The notes under the pieces are model-generated. The model did no database searches. It was not told the DNA's origin and worked only from the letters and a program-made list of their open reading frames with translations. From Planctomycetota bacterium (GTDB lineage: Bacteria > Planctomycetota > Phycisphaerae > UBA1845 > PWPN01): 64,000 nt of DNA. Shown here one piece after another: positions 54,944 to 63,373 of this stretch. Numbering within the stretch: the first letter of the stretch is position 1; each line of letters begins with the position of its first letter. The stretch covers positions 186,001-250,000 of the forward strand of contig JAKLEZ010000001.1 of assembly GCA_022711465.1 (NCBI GenBank). Reading direction: 5' to 3'. The translations under genes were made by a program, and so were the position numbers.

Positions 54944-56193
54944 TGCATGTTCTGCTGATACCTTTCGGCACCGACGGGGACGTGTACCCCTTCGTCTGGC
55001 TGGGACGGGTGCTCAAGGCTCGCGGGCACAAGGTGACCCTCTTCACCGAAGACCGTTACGACCGGCACGCCCGCCGGGCAGGACTGAACTTTGAGCCGCT
55101 CGGCATCCAATTCGCCACCGCTTCGGACACCCCTAATCCACAGCTTAAGGGTGCATCTGCCAGTTTTGAGATCCTGGCCCGAGAGATCCTGCCCAAAACG
55201 CTGCCGCGCTGGTACGCCTGCATTCGCGACTGCTACGTGCCCGGTGAGACTGTGGTCGCCGCCTGCCCCGGAGCCTTCGGGGCGCGCATCGCCCACGACG
55301 AGCTCGGCGTGCCCCTGGCGACAGTTCACGTCTACCCACTCATGCTCCGGAGTATCCATCAACCTCCGGTGATGTCCGCCCTGCCCCGTTTCCACCTGGT
55401 CCCCCGGTTCCTGCGCCCGGTGACCTATCGCATGGTGGACGCCCTGGTGGACCGCGTTATCGGCCCTCCCATCAACGCATTCCGCGCCGAGCTGGGACTG
55501 CCCCCCGTTCGCCGGATTCTCAAGGAGTGGTACAACTCGCCGCAACGGGTGATCGGTCTGTTCCCCGACTGGTTCGCCCCACCGCAGCCGGACTGGCCGC
55601 CCCAGGTCCGGCTGACGGGTTTTCCCATGTACGACGGAGCCGAGGCCATTTCGATGCCCCCCGACGCCGAGGCGTTCCTGAGCGAAGGTACTCCGCCGAT
55701 CATCTTCTCATCCGGATCCCCGCTCCACGACGTGCAGTGGTTCCTGCAGGCATCAGCCGAAGCCTGCCGCATCCTTGGCCGGCGAGGCATCCTGCTGACC
55801 CGCTATCGACAGTTCCTGCCCGAGACACTGCCCGACGGCGTGCGGCATTTCGAGTTCCTACCGTTCAAAGCGGCATTACCGAGGGCCGCGGCGATCGTCC
55901 ACCACGGTGGAATCGGCACCGGCTCGCTGGCCCTGGCCGCGGGCGTGCCCCAGCTGGCGATCCCCTTCGGCCTGGATCAACCGGACAACGCCGCCCGATT
56001 CAAGAGGCTGGGCACCCTGCTCACGATCCGCAGGGAGGAGTATCAGGCCCCCCTTCTGGCCGAGCGGCTGCGCACCCTGCTGGAGTCTCCCGAGGTGGCC
56101 GCCCGATGCAGGGAGTGCGCCGAACGGCTGCGCCACGCGAATCCGGCGGAACCGGCCTGCCGGGCGATCGAAGAGCTGCAAGATCAGTCATGA
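54943..56193 (+). CDS. GT1-type glycosyltransferase, tandem copy 4
   Basis: The protein has 416 residues starting at ATG 54943 inside the stop of copy 3. N-terminal MHVLLIPFGTDGDVYPFVWL and RGHKVTLFTED; donor site VHHGGIGTGSLALAAGVPQL and LDQPDNAARF. The acceptor-side N-terminal half is more diverged (FTEDRYDRHARRAGL instead of ITSGYFE) than the C-terminal half, as expected if the four copies glycosylate different acceptors or successive positions. It converges with the GT-C-like gene, 40 bases between stops. Confidence 0.9.
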   Translation: MHVLLIPFGTDGDVYPFVWLGRVLKARGHKVTLFTEDRYDRHARRAGLNFEPLGIQFATASDTPNPQLKGASASFEILAREILPKTLPRWYACIRDCYVPGETVVAACPGAFGARIAHDELGVPLATVHVYPLMLRSIHQPPVMSALPRFHLVPRFLRPVTYRMVDALVDRVIGPPINAFRAELGLPPVRRILKEWYNSPQRVIGLFPDWFAPPQPDWPPQVRLTGFPMYDGAEAISMPPDAEAFLSEGTPPIIFSSGSPLHDVQWFLQASAEACRILGRRGILLTRYRQFLPETLPDGVRHFEFLPFKAALPRAAAIVHHGGIGTGSLALAAGVPQLAIPFGLDQPDNAARFKRLGTLLTIRREEYQAPLLAERLRTLLESPEVAARCRECAERLRHANPAEPACRAIEELQDQS

Positions 56194-56233
56194 GTAGCCC
56201 CCGGAGCAGCAAGAAGACTCTATTATGCTCTCA

Positions 56234-58324
56234 TCACTTCTTCGCTCCGGTGAGGAACAAATCCGACCTGACGATCCGTCCGACGATCTCCATGATCCTG
56301 AGGAAGTGCCCGCGTTCAGCCAACATGGTGGCATGCTGCTCTTGCCAGCGGCGGTTCTCCTCGATCATCCCGGGAGCGTCCATCTGCTCCCACCATTCCT
56401 CGATCAAATCCAGATCGCCGTCGGACATGATCGCGGCGCCGGCAAGGCGTTGCTGCAAAGGGCTGGCCGTCTGGATCGCCAACGGCCGCGTCAGGTCGTG
56501 GATCTCGCGGCGAGCCATGTCTCGCACCACAGGATCGGATGACCGAGCGGAAGCGAAGAGATCACCGTATCGGCTCCCCTCGAGATTGACCGGGGCGGTA
56601 TCGAATCTCAGGTGATACGCAGGTCGCTCGGGCGACCCCACATAGAAGTAGTAGTCCGTATCGGACAACCGCTTGGGGAATGTGAACCTCAGCTTGAGAA
56701 CGCCGTCGCCGCCGGCTTCAAGCACGGTCGCATCAAACTCCTCGCTCTTGACGGTGGTTCCCGCGTCCAGTCTGCCGTTCGGCCGCAGCACCTTCAGGAA
56801 CATCCCGCCGGTCAGACCGGTGAAGTAACCCGGCGGTGCAATCGAAACGGTCAGTTCGCGTGGGCCCGTACGCTCCACGACGCTCGGACGATCCATCATC
56901 AGCGTGTGGGTCGCCAGCGTCAGGGTGTAGCCCTCAAGACCCTCGGCCTGCCAGGCTTCGCGAAGAACCAGCCCGGCGTACGCGTTGGCAACCGGCAGAT
57001 TGATGAAAAACACCCGGGTGCCCGGCGGCGGCGGCCGAGCCTCGAAGAGCATATCCGCATGCACCAGCTGCTCGGCCCGCACCGTACCGCGGTAAACGAA
57101 CCGGTAGACACCGAACGACCAGACCGTCGCGAGGATGATCAGCGTGGTCACCACGTGCCGCCATCGCCCGGGCAGCCGCCTCAGCATCAGGGCCATCATG
57201 ACAGCATATGGAATCGTCGGCAGATAGGCGAAATGCGGAGCGGTAAACACGGGGATCACTGGGGCGAAGGCACCCAGGGTCCACAGGAACCAGAACCATC
57301 GGCCACAATGCCCGCGCGACGCCCAGAAGTACCACCACAGAATCAGGCCGGTCAGCACGACGACGACGGCATAAGCAAGAATGATCTCCGTCGAGAGATT
57401 CCTCAGCGTGGACAAGCCCATCACCATGGGCGTGTAGAACACTTCCGAAAACAGACAGGTCAGTATTTTGCCCAGCGCCCAAGGCACGTACTCAAGCCCG
57501 CTCGGTTTGCTGAAGTAGACCGGCGGTACCGCATCCACGGAGAACACGAACAAGCGGTAGTAGAGGAAAGCCGCCGACAGAATACCGACGGCCACATACA
57601 CCGGCCACCGGCGGATGGCGTGCCGCCTGCCCCCGAAGCACAAGTCCAGCAGGACGATGATCGCCGGGAAGATAATCCCCGTCTCGCGGCTGAACAGGGC
57701 CAGTAGCCAGAACACCATGGCCGGGACAAACCGCGTCCATTGCGAGGAGCCGGGGCGACCTGCCGCTCCGAACGAGGCCCGGGCATACAGCAGCACGGCC
57801 GCGGCGAAGAAACAGGCGTTGACCAGGGCATTGCGGGCCGATGCCCAGCTGACCGTGGTCGTCGAATGCGGGTGCAGGATGAACAGGGCCCCCGCCAGGA
57901 ACGCCCAGAAACGGCCCAGCCCGGCCCAGGCCGCCAGCCGATAGACCAGCCAGCCGGTCAGGCCGTGCCAGAACAGGGCGAATGCGTGGATACCCACCGG
58001 ACTCCCCAGGGCGAGCACATACTCCAGTTTGACCACGAGCATGGCGACCGGGCGAGCATAGCGCCAGACGATCGGTTTCTCCTGCCACCAGAAGTGGTTC
58101 CACTTGCCCGAAAGGTCAATGGTCGCCGACTCGATCAGGTCGTTCCAGCCCCAGCCATAGTGGGCGGATGCGGCCCGCTGCCAATGGTCGTCAAGAAAGA
58201 CCCCGTCCCAGAGGGAAGTGCCGTGGCCGGCCAGGAGAACGACCAGGAGACCAAGGACTACAAGCCCGCCTCGGGACCGACCGGCCGGCGGCGTGATCGC
58301 TTCAGTCTGTTCCGGCAACGACAT
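56234..58324 (-). CDS. Polytopic GT-C-like glycosyltransferase or membrane protein
   Basis: The protein has 696 residues from ATG 58324, which overlaps the SDR stop as TGATG. About ten hydrophobic segments lie in residues 20-430 (GGLVVLGLLVVLLAG; FWAFLAGALFILHPHS; VVVVLTGLILWWYFW). After the first comes LWDGVFLDDHW, an acidic pair in the first outside loop as in GT-C enzymes that use polyprenyl-phosphate sugars. A soluble C-terminal region of about 260 residues has Ig-like then helical character. The exact reaction is not recognisable. It is the last gene of the minus-strand operon headed by the ketoacyl synthase-like gene. Confidence 0.7.
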   Translation of the reverse strand: MSLPEQTEAITPPAGRSRGGLVVLGLLVVLLAGHGTSLWDGVFLDDHWQRAASAHYGWGWNDLIESATIDLSGKWNHFWWQEKPIVWRYARPVAMLVVKLEYVLALGSPVGIHAFALFWHGLTGWLVYRLAAWAGLGRFWAFLAGALFILHPHSTTTVSWASARNALVNACFFAAAVLLYARASFGAAGRPGSSQWTRFVPAMVFWLLALFSRETGIIFPAIIVLLDLCFGGRRHAIRRWPVYVAVGILSAAFLYYRLFVFSVDAVPPVYFSKPSGLEYVPWALGKILTCLFSEVFYTPMVMGLSTLRNLSTEIILAYAVVVVLTGLILWWYFWASRGHCGRWFWFLWTLGAFAPVIPVFTAPHFAYLPTIPYAVMMALMLRRLPGRWRHVVTTLIILATVWSFGVYRFVYRGTVRAEQLVHADMLFEARPPPPGTRVFFINLPVANAYAGLVLREAWQAEGLEGYTLTLATHTLMMDRPSVVERTGPRELTVSIAPPGYFTGLTGGMFLKVLRPNGRLDAGTTVKSEEFDATVLEAGGDGVLKLRFTFPKRLSDTDYYFYVGSPERPAYHLRFDTAPVNLEGSRYGDLFASARSSDPVVRDMARREIHDLTRPLAIQTASPLQQRLAGAAIMSDGDLDLIEEWWEQMDAPGMIEENRRWQEQHATMLAERGHFLRIMEIVGRIVRSDLFLTGAKK

Positions 58325-59310
58325 CAGTGCGTCCGCAGCCACCATTGGCGAGTCAACCGGATGCCTTCCTCGAAGGTCACCTCCGGCCGCCAGCCGAGTT
58401 CCGTGCGAATGCGGCCCGAGTCGATGACCTGATCGGCGGACATCAGGGCAACCATCGCCCGAGAGAACGAGAACCTCTTGCCCGTGATCCGAGAGTACAG
58501 GTCCACCGCACCGCTGAAGAAATGAGCCAGCCCGCACCCCACCTGCTGTCGGGATCGGGGCAAACCCATGGCGTCACATGTCCCGTCTAGAAACTGGCAC
58601 TGGTTGACCGACTCGTCGCTGGCGACGTCGTAGATCCGGTTCGCAGCCGCCTGGCGCGCAGCGACCAGGACCACCGCCCGCGCCGCGTCATCGACATACA
58701 GCGTCGCAATGCGGTTCTCTCCGCTGCCGACGATGAACAGCCATCGCCCCTTGATCAGCGGCATGAAGTGGCTCTCCATCGCCCGGTTCTCCGGGCCGTA
58801 CAGGAAGCCGAGGCGAACGATCGTCCACGGACACCCCGCCCGATCGCACTGCTCGCGAACCACATTCTCGGCCTCGAGCTTCGCCCGGCCGTAGTAGTTG
58901 AACGAGGCGGGTTCGACCGGAGTCCGTTCGGCACACATCGGCGAGCTTTGGGCCGCGGGGGAGTAAACCACCGCCGAACTGACGTAGATTACCCGGGCCG
59001 GCTGTCGGGGAAGGGCGGCGGCGAGGAGGCGGCGCGTACCCTCTACGGTGGTCTCACGGAACTCGGCCCAGGTGCCGGTGAGATCAACACGGGCTGCCGA
59101 GTGAATCAGGGTGTTGCCCTCGCCCACCAGTCCGTCGCATCCGCCGGGCACGACCAGATCGCCGCGAACGGGGACGGCGCCCCAGGAGCGAATCCGATCC
59201 TCGTCCGCAGGCCGGCGCACCAGCGCACGCACCTGCTCGGCGGCGGGCACCAGGAACCGGATCAAGGCTTGGCCCAGGAAGCCCGTGCCGCCGGTCAGTG
59301 CCACTATCAC
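58324..59310 (-). CDS. Extended SDR: NAD-dependent epimerase/dehydratase
   Basis: The protein has 328 residues. Rossmann motif TGGTGFLGQALIRF at the N-terminus; LIHSAARVDLTG; YVSSAVVYSP; catalytic YYGRAK (YxxxK) near residue 140; IVRLGFLYGPEN. The general type covers sugar-nucleotide epimerases, 3-beta-hydroxysteroid dehydrogenases and OleD-like reductases. Its place directly downstream of a ketoacyl synthase III homologue makes a beta-keto reductase role as plausible as a sugar role. Its start overlaps the upstream stop by four bases (ATGA). Confidence 0.85.
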   Translation of the reverse strand: MIVALTGGTGFLGQALIRFLVPAAEQVRALVRRPADEDRIRSWGAVPVRGDLVVPGGCDGLVGEGNTLIHSAARVDLTGTWAEFRETTVEGTRRLLAAALPRQPARVIYVSSAVVYSPAAQSSPMCAERTPVEPASFNYYGRAKLEAENVVREQCDRAGCPWTIVRLGFLYGPENRAMESHFMPLIKGRWLFIVGSGENRIATLYVDDAARAVVLVAARQAAANRIYDVASDESVNQCQFLDGTCDAMGLPRSRQQVGCGLAHFFSGAVDLYSRITGKRFSFSRAMVALMSADQVIDSGRIRTELGWRPEVTFEEGIRLTRQWWLRTH

Positions 59311-59885
59311 CGGGCGCCCTCGTTTCCGGGAGGCCGCGGAAACCAGCGCGGCACACGAGCCCGATAGTCGTTGTAAGCCGATCCAAATCGTCTCTCCAGC
59401 AGGGGCTCCTCCAGCAGGACCACCTGCAGATGGGCAAGGGGAATCGCCACCAGAAACAGCAGGAAGATGCCAACGGACGAAAACGCCAGAGCCTCACCGA
59501 GAATCATGCCCACCACGGATCCGGCAATCGGGTTTCGGCACCAGCAGAACGGACCGGTGGCCACGAACTCCTTGGGCGGGTCGAACTCCACGTAGGCCCC
59601 GCGCCCCAGCCGGGTCAGCGTGTACGAGCCGCGAGCGTAGATCACGAAGAAAAGCACGAAGACCGCCACGCCCACGTAGCGAAACACGCCGATATCCACG
59701 CGGCATGCAGGAAGATGCACGTCGATCTGATAGGCAAGATAGGGCAATCCCACGAGAACCCCGGTGAGGAAGAAGATCGCGTAGAAGATCATCCGGGCGG
59801 TCAATGGTATGGAGTCCAACCACGCTCTGACGCCCGGCCTGACCGGCGCCCTACCCCCCGACCCGCGGTGGCCGGCATCCGCCAT
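59307..59885 (-). CDS. Isoprenylcysteine carboxyl methyltransferase/PEMT-type membrane protein
   Basis: The protein has 192 residues from ATG 59885, two bases after the ketoacyl synthase stop. Four or five membrane segments (MIFYAIFFLTGVLVGLPYLA; VGVAVFVLFFVIYARGSYTL; GMILGEALAFSSVGIFLLF). The conserved end has FCWCRNPIAGSVVG and EEPLLERRFGSAYNDYRARV, typical of bacterial ICMT/PEMT-like methyltransferases, which use SAM at the membrane surface. The substrate may be a lipid product of the operon (inference). Confidence 0.78.
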   Translation of the reverse strand: MADAGHRGSGGRAPVRPGVRAWLDSIPLTARMIFYAIFFLTGVLVGLPYLAYQIDVHLPACRVDIGVFRYVGVAVFVLFFVIYARGSYTLTRLGRGAYVEFDPPKEFVATGPFCWCRNPIAGSVVGMILGEALAFSSVGIFLLFLVAIPLAHLQVVLLEEPLLERRFGSAYNDYRARVPRWFPRPPGNEGAR

Positions 59886-59887
59886 GG

Positions 59888-61018
59888 CTACCACCTCACA
59901 ACGAAGCCGGCAGTCATCCACTTGCTCGACTCGACGGAGTGAACAACAACCACGTCCCCCGCCTTCAGTTCGCCGTTCCGGGCGATCTCGTCAAAGTGCA
60001 GGAGAAGCGAAGCACCACCGCAGTAGCCGGTGTTGCAGGCACGGAACTTGATCTCGTTCCGGGTGAGCCCGAAGAACTCCATGAACGGCCCGACGCCGTC
60101 CTCATACAGCTGCCGGGTTGGAATCGAGAACACGCACTGCGAGACACTCTTGGGATCGATGCCCAGCTGGGCGATCATTCGCACGACGCCCTCATGCAGC
60201 GTCCGCGCGGCATCCCGGTTGACCGCGGCAAAATCCTGATCCAGATGGTGCAGCCCCTGCTTCCACATGTGAACGATCTGCTTGTCGGGCTCCACCAGGT
60301 TGCCCACACCGCCGCCGGCAGTCATGCCCGGCGGACGCTTGCCGCCCACCGACTCAACGAAAGTCCCGAGCAGCTCGTGCGGAACCGCTTTGCCCGCGGG
60401 AGTGTCCACCGCCTGCAACACCACCGCCCCGGCCCCATCGGCCAGGATATACCTCAACGCCGCCTGCTTCTTGGTCATGAACGGCTGGTTGAGGTACTCG
60501 CGGCGAAGATAGACGCTGGAGAGCTGAGGGTAAACCGCCACCGCCGTCTTGTACCGCCCCACCCGAAGAGCGTCATAGGCGATCTGGATGGCTTTGCCCA
60601 CCCCTGAACAGTTCGAGTGAACCTCCATCTCCGCACAAGTCTCGATCCCCAAACGCTCTTGCAGCAAAGCCGACGTGGGTGGCGTAGTCTCGTCATAGTT
60701 GGAGCTGGCCAGAATCAGCAGATCCACATCCGTCGCCTTGATCCCCGCCGCATCCAGGGCCCGGCGGACCGCCTCCTCGCCCAGGGAAGCAACCGTGTGC
60801 GTGAGTTTCCGAGTCTTGATGTCGATCGCGAAATGTCTGAACTCCACCCCGCTGTTGGCCAGCATGCGCGTCCCGATCGTCTCCATGAAGGACTTGACCC
60901 GCTCGGGAGCGTCGGTCAGCGGTCCCAACACCTCGTCAAGCCGACTGTTGGGAACGGGATCGTTCGGCAGGAACGAACCGGTACCGACTATGGAAACACG
61001 CTTCAACTGGGGGTTCAC
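59888..61018 (-). CDS. Ketoacyl-ACP synthase III (FabH)-like protein with substituted His
   Basis: The protein has 376 residues from GTG 61018, with AAAGGGTGA as ribosome site. Thiolase fold: VSIVGTGSFLPND at the N-terminus, DVDLLILASSNYDETTPPTS, the nucleophile Cys137 in VHSNCSGVGKAI, and Asn329 in ACNTGYCGGAS. Where FabH has the catalytic His in PHQAN, this protein has FSIPTRQL, so Thr301 replaces the His. A Cys-Asn pair without His is unusual and suggests altered condensation, acyl transfer or ester formation. It heads a tight four-gene operon (methyltransferase, SDR, GT-C-like). Confidence 0.85.
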   Translation of the reverse strand: MNPQLKRVSIVGTGSFLPNDPVPNSRLDEVLGPLTDAPERVKSFMETIGTRMLANSGVEFRHFAIDIKTRKLTHTVASLGEEAVRRALDAAGIKATDVDLLILASSNYDETTPPTSALLQERLGIETCAEMEVHSNCSGVGKAIQIAYDALRVGRYKTAVAVYPQLSSVYLRREYLNQPFMTKKQAALRYILADGAGAVVLQAVDTPAGKAVPHELLGTFVESVGGKRPPGMTAGGGVGNLVEPDKQIVHMWKQGLHHLDQDFAAVNRDAARTLHEGVVRMIAQLGIDPKSVSQCVFSIPTRQLYEDGVGPFMEFFGLTRNEIKFRACNTGYCGGASLLLHFDEIARNGELKAGDVVVVHSVESSKWMTAGFVVRW

Positions 61019-61259
61019 AATTTCACCCTTTCATCGCACGCTGAACTCACGCTAAGGCCCTTTTCCTCAGGGCACATCCGTGTTACGCTTCGGCTTTGCC
61101 CAAAAGCGATGCAAGAGGCCAGATTGTGCCGCAAGGGTTTACGGATGTCAACTGGCCCCGGATCGCCTGCCTGGACCGCACTCCCGACCGGCCAGGACCC
61201 CTGAGCCGGAGACTCAGGAAGACGATGGGATTATACGTTGCCCCACACTGGAGTGAACT

Positions 61260-62561
61260 GTGTTCAAACGGTCCGTCCAACTTCTGATCATCGCGGCTCT
61301 GGGAGCCGGCGGCTGGCTCGGCTGGAAGGCCCTTAACCAGAAAGAGGAGATGGAAGTCCGCACCACCAAGGCCGCCACCGGCTCGCTCGCCCTGAGCGTC
61401 TCGGCAACCGGCAAGCTCGCTCCGACGACGGAGGTACTGATCGGCTGCGAAACCTCGGGCACGGTCGAGAGCGTTCTAGTCGAACACAACGACCGGGTCA
61501 AACGTGGGCAGGAGCTGATCCGGCTTAAGCCTGAGCTCGTCCAGGCCGAGCTCAAACAGGCCGAAGCTGACGTCGCTCGCATCCAGGCCCAGCTCAAGCA
61601 GGTCCAGACCCAGGCCAAAGAGGCGGAACGTCAGTATCAGAAAGCCAAGAGTCTCCAGGCCGGCCAAGCCGCCAGTCCGGACGAGCTCGCCATGCGGGAA
61701 GCCGCCAAGGAAGCTGCAGTCGCAGACGTCGCCGCCGCCGAGGCCAGCGTCAAAGGAGCCGGGAGCCGCGTGGATCTGGCCAAGTACCACCTTGACCGGA
61801 CCGTCATCACTTCCCCCATCGACGGCGTCGTCATCGATCGCCGGGTGGACGTCGGCCAGACCGTCGCGGCGGCGTTCATGGCTCCCGAACTGATCTCCCT
61901 GGCCGAGGATCTCTCCCACATGAGGCTCCTCGCGGACGTCAGCGAATCCGACGTCGGGTACATCTGCCCCGGCCAGGCTGCCACTTTCAAGGTCAACGCC
62001 TACCGGGACCGGACATTCACCGGCACCGTGCGGCAGATTCGCAACCAGCCCAAGACCCTGGGCAATGTGGTCACCTACACGGTCACCATCGATGTCGAAA
62101 ACCGCGAACAGCTGCTTCGCCCGGGCATGCCCGCCGATGTCACCATTGAAATCGTGCAGCGCGAGAACGCCCTCAAGATCGCCAACTCGGCCTTGCGATT
62201 CCGCCCCCCGCTGCCGCCAACCGAGATCCGCCACACGTTGGACGCCCTCAAGTGGCCCCCCGCACCGGCGTCCACCCCGGTGATCGGAAGACACCCCGTC
62301 GAGACACGCCCCAGTGAGGTCAGCTTCACGCCACCGCCCCTCGAGCCGGTCAAGGGTACGCTGTGGCAATACGTCAACCTGAAATGGCAGGTCGTGCCGG
62401 TCTGGACCGTCTTCACCGACAACCGCGAGACCATCGTCGCCGAGAATAGCCCGGTCAAGGCCGGCGATGAGTTCGCCACCGAGGTCCGCATGCACGCAAA
62501 CGGGCAGAGCGCCCTGCAACGCGCGATCATGCTCGCCCGGCCGGAGAACCGCCAGCCCTGA
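61260..62561 (+). CDS. MacA-like periplasmic adaptor (HlyD/RND family)
   Basis: The protein has 433 residues from GTG 61260. N-terminal anchor SVQLLIIAALGAGGWLGW. The lipoyl-like halves are SATGKLAPTTEVLIGCETSG and LDRTVITSPIDGVVIDRRVDVG. Between them is a coiled coil (LKQAEADVARIQAQLKQVQ and on, about residues 95-170). Then comes a beta-barrel with GQAATFKVNAYRDRTF. It links an inner-membrane MacB-type transporter to an outer-membrane channel. The ATPase and permease genes follow directly. It is divergent from the ketoacyl synthase operon. Confidence 0.88.
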   Translation: MFKRSVQLLIIAALGAGGWLGWKALNQKEEMEVRTTKAATGSLALSVSATGKLAPTTEVLIGCETSGTVESVLVEHNDRVKRGQELIRLKPELVQAELKQAEADVARIQAQLKQVQTQAKEAERQYQKAKSLQAGQAASPDELAMREAAKEAAVADVAAAEASVKGAGSRVDLAKYHLDRTVITSPIDGVVIDRRVDVGQTVAAAFMAPELISLAEDLSHMRLLADVSESDVGYICPGQAATFKVNAYRDRTFTGTVRQIRNQPKTLGNVVTYTVTIDVENREQLLRPGMPADVTIEIVQRENALKIANSALRFRPPLPPTEIRHTLDALKWPPAPASTPVIGRHPVETRPSEVSFTPPPLEPVKGTLWQYVNLKWQVVPVWTVFTDNRETIVAENSPVKAGDEFATEVRMHANGQSALQRAIMLARPENRQP

Positions 62562-62584
62562 GGTAGCCGGAAGACGCCCTCGAC

Positions 62585-63373
62585 ATGAGCAACATCGTCG
62601 AACTACGTGATGTCCACAAAGTCTACGACATGGGTGAGGTCCGCGTCCACGCCCTGCGGGGCATCAACCTCACCATCGCCACGGGAGAGGCCATCGCCAT
62701 CATGGGGGCCAGCGGCTCGGGCAAAAGCACGCTCCTGAACATCCTCGGCTGCCTGGACACGCCGACCAGCGGGGTCTTCTGGTTGGATGGCGAGCGCGTC
62801 GACCAGATGAACGAAGCTCAGCTGGCCTACTGCCGGCGAACCAAGCTCGGTTTTGTATTCCAGAACTTCAACCTGCTCCGCAGCGGCACTTCGCTCGAGA
62901 ACGTCGAACTGCCCATGGTTTACATGGGCGTGCCTCGCAGGGAACGCGACAAACGGGCCCGGGCGGCACTCGCGATCGTCGGCCTCGTGGATCGCATGGA
63001 GCACATGCCCTGGCAGCTCTCCGGCGGCCAGCAACAACGCGTGGCCCTGGCCAGGGCACTCGCCAACCGCCCCCCTATCCTCCTGGCCGACGAACCGACC
63101 GGAAACCTCGATTCCAAAACCAGCGAGGAAGTCCTGGAGCTTCTCGCCCGCCTGCACCGCGACGAGAAACTCAGCCTCATCGTGGTCACCCACGATCCGG
63201 ATATCGCCGCTTACCTCCACCGCATCGTGATTCTGTACGACGGCCGCGTTGTCTACGACAAGCCCGGCCCGGTGGCGGGAGGACCCCCGATTCCGCCGAT
63301 CAAGAGCCTTGGAGCAACGCTCGAAGAGGAACCTCGCTCGGAGGCGGCTCCCGCAACGGGAGGGCCAACCTGA
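62585..63373 (+). CDS. MacB-type ABC transporter ATP-binding protein
   Basis: The protein has 262 residues. Walker A GASGSGKST, Q-loop FVFQNFNLL, signature LSGGQQQRVALARAL, Walker B PPILLADEPTGNLD and the switch His in VVTHDPDIAAY. It belongs to the LolD/MacB/FtsE class by sequence. A Pro-rich C-terminal extension of about 30 residues is atypical. It starts 23 bases after the adaptor and its stop overlaps the permease start (TGATG). Unlike E. coli MacB, ATPase and permease are separate proteins. Confidence 0.93.
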   Translation: MSNIVELRDVHKVYDMGEVRVHALRGINLTIATGEAIAIMGASGSGKSTLLNILGCLDTPTSGVFWLDGERVDQMNEAQLAYCRRTKLGFVFQNFNLLRSGTSLENVELPMVYMGVPRRERDKRARAALAIVGLVDRMEHMPWQLSGGQQQRVALARALANRPPILLADEPTGNLDSKTSEEVLELLARLHRDEKLSLIVVTHDPDIAAYLHRIVILYDGRVVYDKPGPVAGGPPIPPIKSLGATLEEEPRSEAAPATGGPT

